This document shows, piece after piece, positions 8,200 to 17,570 of a stretch of 64,000 nucleotides of DNA. Numbering within the stretch: the first letter of the stretch is position 1; each line of letters starts with the position of its first letter. The translations under genes and the position numbers were made by a program. Under the pieces are notes generated by a model. The model was not told the origin of the DNA and searched no databases. It was given only the letters and a program-made list of their open reading frames with translations. The stretch comes from Flavobacterium ajazii (GTDB lineage: Bacteria > Bacteroidota > Bacteroidia > Flavobacteriales > Flavobacteriaceae): contig NZ_JAAEHL010000001.1 of assembly GCF_010614725.1 (NCBI RefSeq), positions 372,001 through 436,000 of the forward strand, in the 5' to 3' direction.

Positions 8200-9804
8200 T
8201 TATTCTTTTTTAATAAAAAAATGATTTTCTACTGGTGTCGCTGATTGTAAACCTGTTTGATTTCCATATTGCCAAGCCACTACTGTAACTTTTATTGGAA
8301 ACTTCGATTTAGGTGGTATTTTCGAAAAATACAAAGTGTTTCCGCTGATGAAAGCCGGCCCTTCTTTAACATAAAATTGCACTGTTGTATTTTGGTCGGA
8401 AACAGCTTTTAATGGTACTGTTTTTACTATTGCAGTAACATCTCTCAGTGCATCAAATTTAATTGTTTGTTGTCTGCCAGATTTGTTAAAAAGTGGAAAT
8501 TTTATGTTTATCTGCTGTACAGCACTTTTGTAATTCTTATCACCTTCATTATGTGCTAACAACCAAATATCACAGCTTCGTTTTGCATTATTAAAACCCA
8601 GCTTATCAAAACTAATTTGAAAGGTTGTATCATTTACCTTTTTAACTGGTCCGCAAATTCTATCCAATTGGAGTTTTGTAACGGCATGCGACGAAGCAGA
8701 TTTAGTATGTGTGGAATCGGAAAAAAAAGCACTTAAATTAAAAGTTACTCCATCTGCTTTAGGTACAAATTTGGGCTGAAAATTAGCATGGTTCTTTAAT
8801 GATTCTACAATTTTACTGTTTTGCTTAAACCCAATAAATTGTTGTTTTTTTCCTCTCGCTCTGGCATAAAATGATTCAGTGGCCATTGCCATTTTTTTAT
8901 CAAAAACCCAGGAACTTGTTGCCCGATTACCGTTGAATTTATCAAAAGAAGCAGGAACAGCCTGAGGGATCGAATCTTTTCGCCATTTATCCATCAGCCA
9001 GCCCGAACTTGGTTCTACTTCTTTTAATGTAGTAAAACTACTAATTTCCTGCTTTGAAGGAAGTCTGTGCATACCTGCCGCTTTTATATAATTGGCCATA
9101 TATTTTACCAGCTCATCCGAATAATCAAAATGACCATGCCCGGCATCCGCAAATAGTGTGATCACACTTTTGGGATGTTTGGCTATGTACTTATATGCGG
9201 GCTGAATTCTGGCTTTCCACCATTCGTATTCACCCATAATAAACAAAGCCGGAATACCATCTATATTTCGATTACCCCAATCAGGATTAGGCTTACTGCT
9301 TCCTGTTAAAGTACTTTGGGGTGCATCGCCATGAATGGAAACTAAAGCTAAGGTACGTTGCGGATTAAACGCTGCATAATTCCATGGAAAACTTGCCATA
9401 GCAGAATGTCCAATGGGCACAATTGGTACATGAGCCAACTCCTTATATCCGGAAACTTCTGCTAAGGACTGAAATACGCTTTCAATTATTTTATCCTCAT
9501 TTTTAGCAGTATCGTATATCCAGCTTATTACGGGAGTAACCCAAACCTCAGCAAAACCCAACTCCGCTAGTACTTTTCTAAAATAAGTGTGTTCAAGGAT
9601 TCCTTCTTCAACCATATTATGCTGCCCAAAAACAATCCCTTTTACCTGTTTGCAATTTTCGGGAATCCATAAAAAAGCTTGCGGATGGTCATTTGTTTCT
9701 GCTGAAATAGTTGTATTTACTTTTACACTCCATTGCCATATCTGACTATAACCACTTAAATTTAAAAAGCTTATAAAAATTAGTAATCTGAATTTAGTGC
9801 TCAT
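8200..9804 (-). CDS. Secreted alpha/beta hydrolase, putative carbohydrate esterase
   Basis: A 534-aa protein with signal peptide (to about SGYSQ). The N-terminal half is an alpha/beta-hydrolase domain: oxyanion-region GIVFGQHNMVEEG, nucleophile elbow GHSAMASFP (Ser near residue 134), acid-region IMGEYEWW and the catalytic His in DAGHGHFDYSDE (near 220). The C-terminal half (about 280-534) is beta-rich and resembles Ig-like modules that often follow such esterases in glycan loci. Location between GH97 and a beta-helix gene suggests removal of acetyl, methyl or another ester from the polysaccharide. Pectin methylesterases of alpha/beta-hydrolase fold (CE19 type) are one precedent, but I cannot assign the family. 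Confidence 0.7.
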   Translation of the reverse strand: MSTKFRLLIFISFLNLSGYSQIWQWSVKVNTTISAETNDHPQAFLWIPENCKQVKGIVFGQHNMVEEGILEHTYFRKVLAELGFAEVWVTPVISWIYDTAKNEDKIIESVFQSLAEVSGYKELAHVPIVPIGHSAMASFPWNYAAFNPQRTLALVSIHGDAPQSTLTGSSKPNPDWGNRNIDGIPALFIMGEYEWWKARIQPAYKYIAKHPKSVITLFADAGHGHFDYSDELVKYMANYIKAAGMHRLPSKQEISSFTTLKEVEPSSGWLMDKWRKDSIPQAVPASFDKFNGNRATSSWVFDKKMAMATESFYARARGKKQQFIGFKQNSKIVESLKNHANFQPKFVPKADGVTFNLSAFFSDSTHTKSASSHAVTKLQLDRICGPVKKVNDTTFQISFDKLGFNNAKRSCDIWLLAHNEGDKNYKSAVQQINIKFPLFNKSGRQQTIKFDALRDVTAIVKTVPLKAVSDQNTTVQFYVKEGPAFISGNTLYFSKIPPKSKFPIKVTVVAWQYGNQTGLQSATPVENHFFIKKE

Positions 9805-9846
9805 TCTTATTCAATTTTCAATTTTATCAGCATCACGACTTCACTT

Positions 9847-11268
9847 TTACCATTTACCTTTACCATTCATGGTTTGAGTTTCGGTATTCGTTAACTGTGG
9901 CAGATTCGATTTAATTTCAAGATTTTTAGCATCATCATTTTTTATGATCAGACTGTGTTCTAAATCATTAATTAATACAATATTTTCTGTTGGCATTGGT
10001 AAAATAGGAGAACTCATTTCTGCGTGAGCCGGCATACCAAATCCCAGCATGATGGGTAAGACTGGCATTACTGTTTGAGTATCATTTGCATAAAGCCTTA
10101 CCCGATGGTTTTTCCCCGCAATAGTAGCGATAGTGTGTACCAATGATTTTGGCATGCCTGAAACTAATTCTAATTCTACATCAGCACCTACCGTATTTTC
10201 TCTAAGATATAATAATGGTCCAAATTGTATGTCTGCCCTGCAATCACGCACTACTACATTAGACCCGATTAAAAAACCTCTTTCTGTTCCAAAAGCCTGA
10301 CAGCCTTGTAATAGCGTTTGATTTTTAGCATCATCTGTCCCTCCGATTTCAAAACCTGAACGGGTGTTTTTTGAGGTACAATTACGAAGCGTAACTTTAC
10401 CTACTCCGCCATACGTACGAAAACCATCTTCACAGAGTGCTTTTGTGTATCCCGGACTAATCATATAACGACCGTCGCGATTTTGATATACGCTTTGATA
10501 TTTTAATTTTTCTGCCAGACCTCCTGATTCCGCCAATATATCATTGGTCGTACGCATTTCACCTTCAGCATAACAATCTTCCAAAACTACATTATCAGTG
10601 TTATGTCCCTGTGTCTGGATATAAAAACAGTGTCCAAACGCACGACTAAAAACTTTACATCGTTTAATTGTATTGTTTTTACCTGCAATCATGATTCCGC
10701 TTTGTTTCTGAAGACTGGTCAAATTTGGACCTCCTTTTCCAAACAAATCTCCATATCCATAAGTTGAACCGCTTACATATAATTTGACATCTTCCAATAA
10801 GGTATTATCTCCAAAAATTGAAAGTATATTGCCATTACTTCCTATGTTTTTAGGTCCGGTATTTTTAATGGTTAAACCTTTTATGGTATTACCATTTCCA
10901 TCAATAAAAATACAGCGCATATAACCGTAGGGTAGAATTTTATATAATTCGGTATTGATTTCGAAGGTAACTCCTGTAAAATCAAAGGTGTTGTTATTGC
11001 CTTTAAAACGTAAAAACCAACGAGGAGGACGCTTTTGCTGTTCTGTTGCTTCCGGAAGTTCTGATAATAATTTAGTTATCCTGACTTTCGTTAAATAATC
11101 TGTAAGTGAATAAACTCCCGGTTTCATCTGAATATTTTGACCATTCCCTTTGGCAGACTGTTCTAAGGCTTCGAGTGTTTCAACTTGTTTTACCTTATTT
11201 TCGGCTTGTGCCATAACTGCAGTAAATACTAATACTACTGTCGTTAAAAGTGATTTGAAATTCCTCAT
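9847..11268 (-). CDS. Secreted right-handed beta-helix protein, function unknown
   Basis: A 473-aa product if started at the internal Met at 11268, which begins a clean signal peptide (MRNFKSLLTTVVLVFTAVMA). The longer reading from 11298 adds ten charged residues ahead of it. The body is a parallel beta-helix: repeated N-T-I/V-x-x-L/C rungs such as GNTIKGLTIKNTGPKNIG, NNTIKRCKVFSRAFGH, NVVLEDCYAEGEM and KVTLRNCTSKNTRSGFEIGG. It lacks the Asp triad of GH28. Such proteins are often polysaccharide lyases or glycoside hydrolases. Position inside the enzyme operon argues for a role in glycan cleavage. Confidence 0.75.
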   Translation of the reverse strand: MRNFKSLLTTVVLVFTAVMAQAENKVKQVETLEALEQSAKGNGQNIQMKPGVYSLTDYLTKVRITKLLSELPEATEQQKRPPRWFLRFKGNNNTFDFTGVTFEINTELYKILPYGYMRCIFIDGNGNTIKGLTIKNTGPKNIGSNGNILSIFGDNTLLEDVKLYVSGSTYGYGDLFGKGGPNLTSLQKQSGIMIAGKNNTIKRCKVFSRAFGHCFYIQTQGHNTDNVVLEDCYAEGEMRTTNDILAESGGLAEKLKYQSVYQNRDGRYMISPGYTKALCEDGFRTYGGVGKVTLRNCTSKNTRSGFEIGGTDDAKNQTLLQGCQAFGTERGFLIGSNVVVRDCRADIQFGPLLYLRENTVGADVELELVSGMPKSLVHTIATIAGKNHRVRLYANDTQTVMPVLPIMLGFGMPAHAEMSSPILPMPTENIVLINDLEHSLIIKNDDAKNLEIKSNLPQLTNTETQTMNGKGKW

Positions 11269-11327
11269 TGTATTTCTATCTTTTTTGAATCTTAGCAAGC
11301 ATAACTACCCGCTATATCCTTTGTTAT

Positions 11328-12977
11328 TTATTTTGTTATTCTGAACCAGTCAAAATCGGCGTAACCGCCCATACGGACATTATTTAAACTTGTCGCAAAG
11401 ATTCCGATTTTAGCCGCTATCCATAAGTCTTTTTGCGCTTTTGCCGGTTTGCCAATTTCAATAAAATCAATTCCATTTTCACTATAGCTAAATTGACAAT
11501 GAGCATCAGGTGCTGTTACTTTCATTCGCAATTGCACTTCATTCGAAAGTAACGGTTTTTCTTCTATAATTTTCTCTTGTTCACCATTTACCGCATTCTC
11601 TGCAATAACCTGCTGCACCCAATATCTATCATCATGGAAAGCAATAGCCACATAAGAGTACGACTGCCCCATAAGTAATAATCCTGCTTTTTTACCCGCT
11701 GTATTCCATTCTGTAGTCAACTTTACTTTGGTTGTAGCTGTAAAATTTGGTGCTGGTAATTTTTGTAAAAGTAAGTTAGGTACATTCCATAAATTTGTCT
11801 CATTCTTTAAACTCATTGCAAACAATCGCAGGTAATTGGTTCCTGGAATCTGTGCACTCCATTTTATAGAACCGTTCGCATACCACTGCCATTGCAAACC
11901 CGGTTTACCATCATTGAACTCGTCACTTTCTGCCGGATTAATTATAGTAGATTGCACTTTAGAAAGAGGTTTGCTATAACTTGCTACAGGTTCACCAATA
12001 CCATTACCATCAAAGTCTTTTCCCATTACAGGCCAATTGTCTTTCCAGCTCATAGGCTGTAAATGTAAAACCCTGCCATAAACTCCTTGATCCTGAAAAT
12101 GTAAGAACCAGGAATTGTCATCAGGACTTGTAACCCAGGCTCCTTGATGTGGGCCATTTATTTTTGTACTGCCCTGCTCCAGAACCACCTTATCTTCATA
12201 AGGCCCATAAATGTTTTTGGAACGCATTGCGACCTGCCAGCCGTTTTCAACACCTCCTGCCGGAGCTAAAATATAATAGTATCCTGCTTTTTTATATAAT
12301 TTAGGACCTTCCATCGTATGGTGCTTATCGTGACCATCGAATACATTTTTACCTTCATCAATAACCTTAGTTCCTTCTGAATTCATTTTATTAATGGTCA
12401 ACACACTATTGATACCTGCGCGACTGACTGCCCAAGCATGTATTAAATAAGCATTGTCATTTTCCCACAATGGACAAGGGTCAATAATTCCTTTACCTTC
12501 CATAACCAAAATAGGTTCGTCCCATTTTCCGTAAATATCTTTGGTTTTGACCATATAGATACCATAATCAGGATCTCCCCAATAAATGTAGAATTGATTT
12601 TTATGAAAACAAATTGCCGGAGCCCAAACCCCTTTACTGTGTTGCGGTATATTAAATACTTCTTCAGGTACTTGTTTTTGCAATGCAAAATTAATGATCT
12701 CCCAATTGACTAAATCTGTAGAATGCAAAATAGGCAGACCAGGTGTGCAATTAAAACTACTGGCTGTCATATAATAATGGTTTCCTACCCGAATCACATC
12801 CGGATCGGAATAATCGGCATATAAAATAGGATTGGCATAAGTCCCATCTCCTTTATCGGATTGCCAAACCTGAGAAACATACGTTTTTTGATTTTGTATC
12901 GCACTCTCTTTTTGAGCATCTGCTTTTACAGCGAAAAGAAACATCAATAAAAAAGTACTGTATTTTAAATTTTGCAT
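11328..12977 (-). CDS. GH43 beta-xylosidase/alpha-L-arabinofuranosidase
   Basis: Glycoside hydrolase family 43, 549 aa with signal peptide (to about VKADAQ). The five-bladed propeller (about 40-340) shows the three catalytic acids: Asp in YADYSDPDVIRV (general base, near 55), Asp in GIIDPCPLWEND (near 165) and Glu in TMEGPKLYKKAG (general acid, near 221). The C-terminal third (about 350-549) is the concanavalin-like domain common in beta-xylosidase-type members. TASSFNCTPGLPILHSTDLVNW resembles subfamily 12. It likely trims arabinofuranose or xylose side chains in the periplasm. It is in one operon with the DUF4861 gene upstream (24-nt gap). Confidence 0.9.
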   Translation of the reverse strand: MQNLKYSTFLLMFLFAVKADAQKESAIQNQKTYVSQVWQSDKGDGTYANPILYADYSDPDVIRVGNHYYMTASSFNCTPGLPILHSTDLVNWEIINFALQKQVPEEVFNIPQHSKGVWAPAICFHKNQFYIYWGDPDYGIYMVKTKDIYGKWDEPILVMEGKGIIDPCPLWENDNAYLIHAWAVSRAGINSVLTINKMNSEGTKVIDEGKNVFDGHDKHHTMEGPKLYKKAGYYYILAPAGGVENGWQVAMRSKNIYGPYEDKVVLEQGSTKINGPHQGAWVTSPDDNSWFLHFQDQGVYGRVLHLQPMSWKDNWPVMGKDFDGNGIGEPVASYSKPLSKVQSTIINPAESDEFNDGKPGLQWQWYANGSIKWSAQIPGTNYLRLFAMSLKNETNLWNVPNLLLQKLPAPNFTATTKVKLTTEWNTAGKKAGLLLMGQSYSYVAIAFHDDRYWVQQVIAENAVNGEQEKIIEEKPLLSNEVQLRMKVTAPDAHCQFSYSENGIDFIEIGKPAKAQKDLWIAAKIGIFATSLNNVRMGGYADFDWFRITK

Positions 12978-13001
12978 TATAATAATCTAAGGTATTTGTA
13001 A

Positions 13002-14198
13002 TTAATTCACTGTTACCTGCAAAGGATTTTGAATTATTTCAGCTTGTTTGTTAAGCATTTCATCCCATTGTGTAACCTCATTTACCTGTTTACTTCCTGT
13101 CCAGACAAAACCCGCATAAAAAGTAATTTTTTGCGATGGATTGGTAACAATTAACAAATTACTTTGGTCAGGGGTTGTTGAGTTGTTAGCAAATGCCTGA
13201 GTAACTAATTCCGGATTCAGTACAATTCCTTCACCTAGAAAAGTTTTATCAATAGGTTCCCAATGACGGAACCATCCTTTTGTTTTGTTGATATTAATTT
13301 CTCCTTTCTTATCGTGCAATGTAATTCCAATAGCATAATTTGGAAACTGCTCTTTAGCCTTTAAAATAATATCAAATTTTGAAAAATTACTACCCAAATC
13401 TAATGAAATAAGTTTAGTTTCCTTAATTTGATATTGACTCCAAGGAGCATAATCTAATTCGAAAATAGTACGCAGCGGTCCTTTAGCTATCATTTTATAA
13501 CTAGTATAATTTTTACCTACTTGTAAACTATCGTTAACCCAGACTCCTGCTCCGCCTGTACCGCGACTAGCTCCTACATGGTAAGGATCATATCCTTCTC
13601 CATGATCGATGTGATAATAACCTGCTTCTTTCACATTTTTAGCATACCAATCATCAATAATAGAATAATCTACTTTTTTAAGCCAAAGATCGATTCCGCT
13701 TGAAAGTGTACCTCCTTCTTTGCCTTCTTCAACTAACTGCTGCGCTACTGGTCCATAAGCTCTAAAAGCTACTCTATTATTTTCCCAGGCATAATCATCG
13801 ATACGTTCCGGGACGAAACGAGAATAGGCCACTGCATTTGATTGTAATTCTTTTACTGTATCAATCATTACCACAAAATCTGCTACGCTTTTTGCTTGTA
13901 CCTCAGCCTGAAAAAGCAATTCATCACCTTTACCATCTTTATCATAATCAACCCACTGGGTAGTTAGAAACTTATCTGTTCCTTTTAATTTGACACGAAC
14001 ATTTTTTTCTGAATTGTTCTTTAATACTTTTTCAATCTGACTACGCTTTACTGTAACAATTTCTTTTCTGTCAAAATTCAAGCTATTTCTAACTGTTACT
14101 TGAGTTTCATCCGATTTATTTGTGGAAATACAGGCTGTGAAGAAGATAACTGTAAAGCAACAGTTGAATATTATTTTTAATTGATTACGTATTTTCAT
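13002..14198 (-). CDS. DUF4861 family lipoprotein
   Basis: A 398-aa lipoprotein (lipobox near FFTACIS, Cys23) matching the DUF4861 family as I recognise it from the N-terminal VRNSLNFDRKEIVTV and the later FRAYGPVAQQL, HIDHGEGYDPYHVGASRGTGG and GKNYTSYKMIAKGPLRTIFELDY. The fold appears all-beta. DUF4861 genes recur in loci for uronate-rich glycans next to GH28, GH88/GH105 and lyases; I know of no firm activity. Spacing of 11 nt to GH28 upstream and 24 nt to GH43 downstream places it in their operon. A catalytic role against a rhamnogalacturonan-like or oligouronide structure is inference only. Confidence 0.75.
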   Translation of the reverse strand: MKIRNQLKIIFNCCFTVIFFTACISTNKSDETQVTVRNSLNFDRKEIVTVKRSQIEKVLKNNSEKNVRVKLKGTDKFLTTQWVDYDKDGKGDELLFQAEVQAKSVADFVVMIDTVKELQSNAVAYSRFVPERIDDYAWENNRVAFRAYGPVAQQLVEEGKEGGTLSSGIDLWLKKVDYSIIDDWYAKNVKEAGYYHIDHGEGYDPYHVGASRGTGGAGVWVNDSLQVGKNYTSYKMIAKGPLRTIFELDYAPWSQYQIKETKLISLDLGSNFSKFDIILKAKEQFPNYAIGITLHDKKGEININKTKGWFRHWEPIDKTFLGEGIVLNPELVTQAFANNSTTPDQSNLLIVTNPSQKITFYAGFVWTGSKQVNEVTQWDEMLNKQAEIIQNPLQVTVN

Positions 14199-14209
14199 AT
14201 TTTAAATAA

Positions 14210-15655
14210 TTACTTTTTTAGTTTAAAGGAAAGTTCTTCAACATGTTCGCCAACAAAAAAGCCAGCCATATCCGCTGTTTTATACCATTTAGGCTTTTCC
14301 TGCATATCATCATGTATCAAAACACCATTTATTTTAAGATTTTCGAATACTATATTCTTTATTTTACGCTGTTCATTATAACCTGCAATAATTGAAGTGC
14401 CGGCATTTTTACCTACATAATCAATATTTCGAAAAACGACATTTTCGATGCCACTACCAGGAGCCGTACAATATTTTGTATTATAAAAAACCCGAAGATT
14501 TAATAACTGTCCTTCTCTAAAATCTTCTATTCTTATAGTATCAAAAAGAACATTTTTAGCCGTATTATTATCTCCTACATTAATACTTAAACAGCCTTGA
14601 TAATCTTGTTGTTTTTCTTTGTGATCGAGAATATCAATATTGCTGTAAGTTAGATTTTCAAGCAGTTCCGGATTGTTACTGTTTCCATGTGTGCCAATCA
14701 AAATAGGATGGCCTACATCTGCCCAAAGCGTGCTGTTTTTCATGGTAATATTTTTACAGCCTCCTTTGAAATCTTTTCTGGTGCCATATACAGTTGTACA
14801 ATCGTCCGATGAACGAATGAAAACCTTATCAAACTGGACATTATTACTAGCCATAACATTCATTCCATCGCCCCAGCCAAAAAAACTGATTGTTTTTACA
14901 TTTTCAATATTCACCTCATCAGATCCTCCTGTTAAACATTGTGAAGCAAAAACACCTTCTACTTTAATGTTCTTAGAGTTTGCAATATGAATACCCAGCT
15001 TTATTTCCTGATCTACCATACCACGGCCACAAATAGTAACATTGGACACACTATCTAAACGTATTTGTCCTTTAAGGATAGCTCCACCAGCCAGATAGAT
15101 TATTTTATTGGACTGAACATTTAATTTTTGATTTGGAATTTCATGAACTCCCGGACCAAAGTAAATTACATTGGAATCATTCTGTTTGGGAGGGTTTACC
15201 TCTAGTGGATTGGCAAAAAGATGCAAATTGTGGAAAATATCATTATTGATTTCAATAGATAAATTGGCTGGATTATTCAGAACAAAATTGATTATATTTC
15301 CTTTTACTTTTGATGGTATATCAAGAGCTAAAGGCCTAATTCTGGATTGATCAATTTTAGCTTTTAAAACTGTTACCTGCACCTCAACAGTACCAGAAAA
15401 GTCAAAAGAAGCTAGTGCCGCAGTTTGTACCGAATGCCCTGCACCGACCACCTGATCTACTTTTACATTTTGTACAAAAACATCCAGCCATTTTCCTCCC
15501 GATTTTCTGACTTTTACAATGAAATCTGAATTTTTGTTTACTTTATCAGGTACAGGATAAACCACTAAGCTGTCTTTAGTGATAGCAAATAATTGTACTG
15601 CAACCAAAAAGAAAAAAAGTGTTAATCTTATTTTATGTTTTAAAATCTGACTCAT
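14210..15655 (-). CDS. GH28 polygalacturonase-family enzyme
   Basis: Glycoside hydrolase family 28 (polygalacturonase, rhamnogalacturonase and relatives), 481 aa from the Met at 15655. That start gives a good signal peptide (MSQILKHKIRLTLFFFLVAV); the reading from 15676 adds seven residues. An N-terminal beta domain (about 25-120) precedes the beta-helix. Catalytic-site signatures are present: WGDGMNVMASN (near 262), SSDDCTTVYGTR (Asp pair near 282) and the His in DVGHPILIGTHG (near 315). GH28 enzymes hydrolyse alpha-linked galacturonic acid, and this is one of the clearest pointers to a pectic target. It is the first gene of the operon GH28-DUF4861-GH43-helix-esterase-GH97. Confidence 0.88.
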   Translation of the reverse strand: MSQILKHKIRLTLFFFLVAVQLFAITKDSLVVYPVPDKVNKNSDFIVKVRKSGGKWLDVFVQNVKVDQVVGAGHSVQTAALASFDFSGTVEVQVTVLKAKIDQSRIRPLALDIPSKVKGNIINFVLNNPANLSIEINNDIFHNLHLFANPLEVNPPKQNDSNVIYFGPGVHEIPNQKLNVQSNKIIYLAGGAILKGQIRLDSVSNVTICGRGMVDQEIKLGIHIANSKNIKVEGVFASQCLTGGSDEVNIENVKTISFFGWGDGMNVMASNNVQFDKVFIRSSDDCTTVYGTRKDFKGGCKNITMKNSTLWADVGHPILIGTHGNSNNPELLENLTYSNIDILDHKEKQQDYQGCLSINVGDNNTAKNVLFDTIRIEDFREGQLLNLRVFYNTKYCTAPGSGIENVVFRNIDYVGKNAGTSIIAGYNEQRKIKNIVFENLKINGVLIHDDMQEKPKWYKTADMAGFFVGEHVEELSFKLKK

Positions 15656-15739
15656 GTAATTAGTTTTAAGTGGCACTGAAGACTAGTTGTTGTTTGTTAT
15701 TGCCGTTTTTCAATGTTAATTAGAAATAGGAACTTGCTT

Positions 15740-15777
15740 TATTACTTAATTATCAAAGGGTATAAATAATGATCCAT
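15740..15777 (-). promoter_or_regulatory. Candidate HTCS operator, upstream of GH28 operon
   Basis: Third copy of the tandem 21-bp-period motif, about 85-120 nt before the GH28 start: unit 1 TATTACTTAATTATCAA (15740-15756, weak), spacer AGGG, unit 2 TATAAATAATGATCCAT (15761-15777). TCAAAGGGTATAAAT is the best conserved part. Orientation relative to the gene is the same as at the two other sites. Confidence 0.4.
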
Positions 15778-15922
15778 ATCCCTCACTATTCTCTAAATAT
15801 CGTCAGAACGCTTTATGTCCAATCTTAAAAAAATCACTTTTTCTTTTTAAATTAATGGTGCCATTTATAGATCTCACGAATCATTTTCTGCCAAAACAAG
15901 TCTATTTTAGAATGGTTCAGAT

Positions 15923-17326
15923 TTACGGATAAACAGTTATTATCACTCTTTGATACCTTGTTAATGGAGGCACTCCATTATCGGTAACACTCAAAATAAT
16001 ATGGATTGTTTCTGGTTTAAAAACTTTAGGTGCAATAAAATAAGCTTTTTGTTGATTGCTATCACTTATTTCCAAAGGTAAACGTGTTGTTCCAAAAGTA
16101 CCAGGTTCGCGATAGTGTTCCCATTTATAAGTAAGCGTATCACCATCGGGATCCGTTGACTTCTCTGCATTTAAATGAATAACATCCCCACTTTTAGCTT
16201 TAATATTATTTAAATGATTTAATATTACTATAGGCTGGTGGTTCGCTTCTTTATAACTTTTGATTGTCCAGTCCATTCTTGCAGCAAAATCATTTTGATA
16301 CGCTGTTCTCCAACGCCATACTGTTGCTTTGTTACTGATGTAGGTATTACCATCATTTCCTGTTACTTCATCTTCTGTGTCAGTCCATATTGGTCTTGTT
16401 TCATTTTGATAAAACCATTTTCTATATCTTGGCGTGTATAATTCATAACGCCCACCCCAGCTTCCCCAATCAGGGTGTTCTGGTTCGTTAAGTCCATTTG
16501 GAATTAAATAAAGAAATGAAGGAGTGTCACCTTCCATTATAAATTCCGTTTTAGGGTATTTTGCTCCTAAAGCACCATGTCCTTCCCTAATATTTTTATC
16601 TAGCCATGGATTATCGACAATTGAAAAATCCGGACCAGAGAAGGAATGTCTCTGATCACCGCTTATACCGCACCAAGTCGCATAATGATAAGCTCCTTTT
16701 TCATAATACCCTGGACTTACTATGTAAAAAAGATTTGGAAAATTGGTTCTTATCCATGGTCCGGAATCATCCTGATCTGAAATGGTATATATTCTAATTT
16801 TAGAAAGAAATGTTTCGATTTCGTCAAAACTTCGACTCATACTGACTTTCCATAGGGCCTGGGCAAGACAATTAGTTCCTCCCCAGCTGCAAATCCAAAC
16901 GGGCTGCTTTTCACTCTGATCAACCATCTTGATAATCCATTCAGAACCTTCAGAATCTTTACCGGCACCAACACCTTGCATGCCATAAACAGGAAGCCCT
17001 GATTTAACTATATTTAATAACTTATCCATTTCTGGAAAACCTTTTTCATGTTTTAAAAGATTCTGTTGAACCTTACCATATTCCTTGATAACTTCCTTGA
17101 TACGCTGTGGTGCTATCCTATCCCTAAGATGTGTAGAAGTTGTCGCTATGATTCCTAATATATCCCATTGATTTGAATACAGGAGAAATCGTATAAGAGA
17201 TTGTGTATCATCGGGCTCATTTTCAATATCAGTCAAAATCAAAACTTGCTGTTTGTGCAAAGTTTCCTGAGCATGGATCTCTCCAAATTGAATGATGGTA
17301 AAAAGGATTAAAAAAAATTTATTCAT
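15923..17326 (-). CDS. DUF1593 secreted nucleoside-hydrolase-like protein (Sde182 type)
   Basis: A 467-aa protein with signal peptide (to about GEIHAQ). The N-terminal domain (about 25-330) has the Asp-rich motif [13 protein letters not shown] of the nucleoside-hydrolase fold, [27 protein letters not shown] and [14 protein letters not shown]. The C-terminal domain (about 370-467) is an Ig-like module with [17 protein letters not shown]. This is the DUF1593 family, named after a Saccharophagus cellulose-binding protein; activity is unproven, but the metal-binding Asp cluster suggests hydrolysis of a furanosyl-type glycoside. It lies between the lyase gene terminator and the GH28 operon and probably has its own promoter. 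It is the intact paralog of the broken gene at 53219-54671. Confidence 0.85.
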   Translation of the reverse strand: MNKFFLILFTIIQFGEIHAQETLHKQQVLILTDIENEPDDTQSLIRFLLYSNQWDILGIIATTSTHLRDRIAPQRIKEVIKEYGKVQQNLLKHEKGFPEMDKLLNIVKSGLPVYGMQGVGAGKDSEGSEWIIKMVDQSEKQPVWICSWGGTNCLAQALWKVSMSRSFDEIETFLSKIRIYTISDQDDSGPWIRTNFPNLFYIVSPGYYEKGAYHYATWCGISGDQRHSFSGPDFSIVDNPWLDKNIREGHGALGAKYPKTEFIMEGDTPSFLYLIPNGLNEPEHPDWGSWGGRYELYTPRYRKWFYQNETRPIWTDTEDEVTGNDGNTYISNKATVWRWRTAYQNDFAARMDWTIKSYKEANHQPIVILNHLNNIKAKSGDVIHLNAEKSTDPDGDTLTYKWEHYREPGTFGTTRLPLEISDSNQQKAYFIAPKVFKPETIHIILSVTDNGVPPLTRYQRVIITVYP

Positions 17327-17523
17327 AAAATGAGATTTATTAAATATTCTACAACTTCAAGAAAGCCAGCTGCAGATAGAAATCCAAGAATTTTTTATTC
17401 TGAACAGTTTTTGTTTTGATCGGGTTTAAAGCCTTAAATTCAAAATCATAATCAATACTAAAAAAAGACAAAAACCGTAATCTTAATCCCCAATGAAGCT
17501 ATAGTTACTGTACGCTGCTATAT

Positions 17524-17561
17524 AAAACCCGTAAGGAACGAGATGTAGCTTACGGGCTTTT
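17524..17561 (-). terminator. Intrinsic terminator after the SusCD-lyase operon
   Basis: CCCGTAAG and CTTACGGG pair around a 13-nt loop (17528-17556), flanked by A and T runs on both sides. On the minus strand it directly follows the lyase gene, so it separates that operon from the DUF1593 gene. Confidence 0.75.
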
Positions 17562-17570
17562 CTATAGTTC

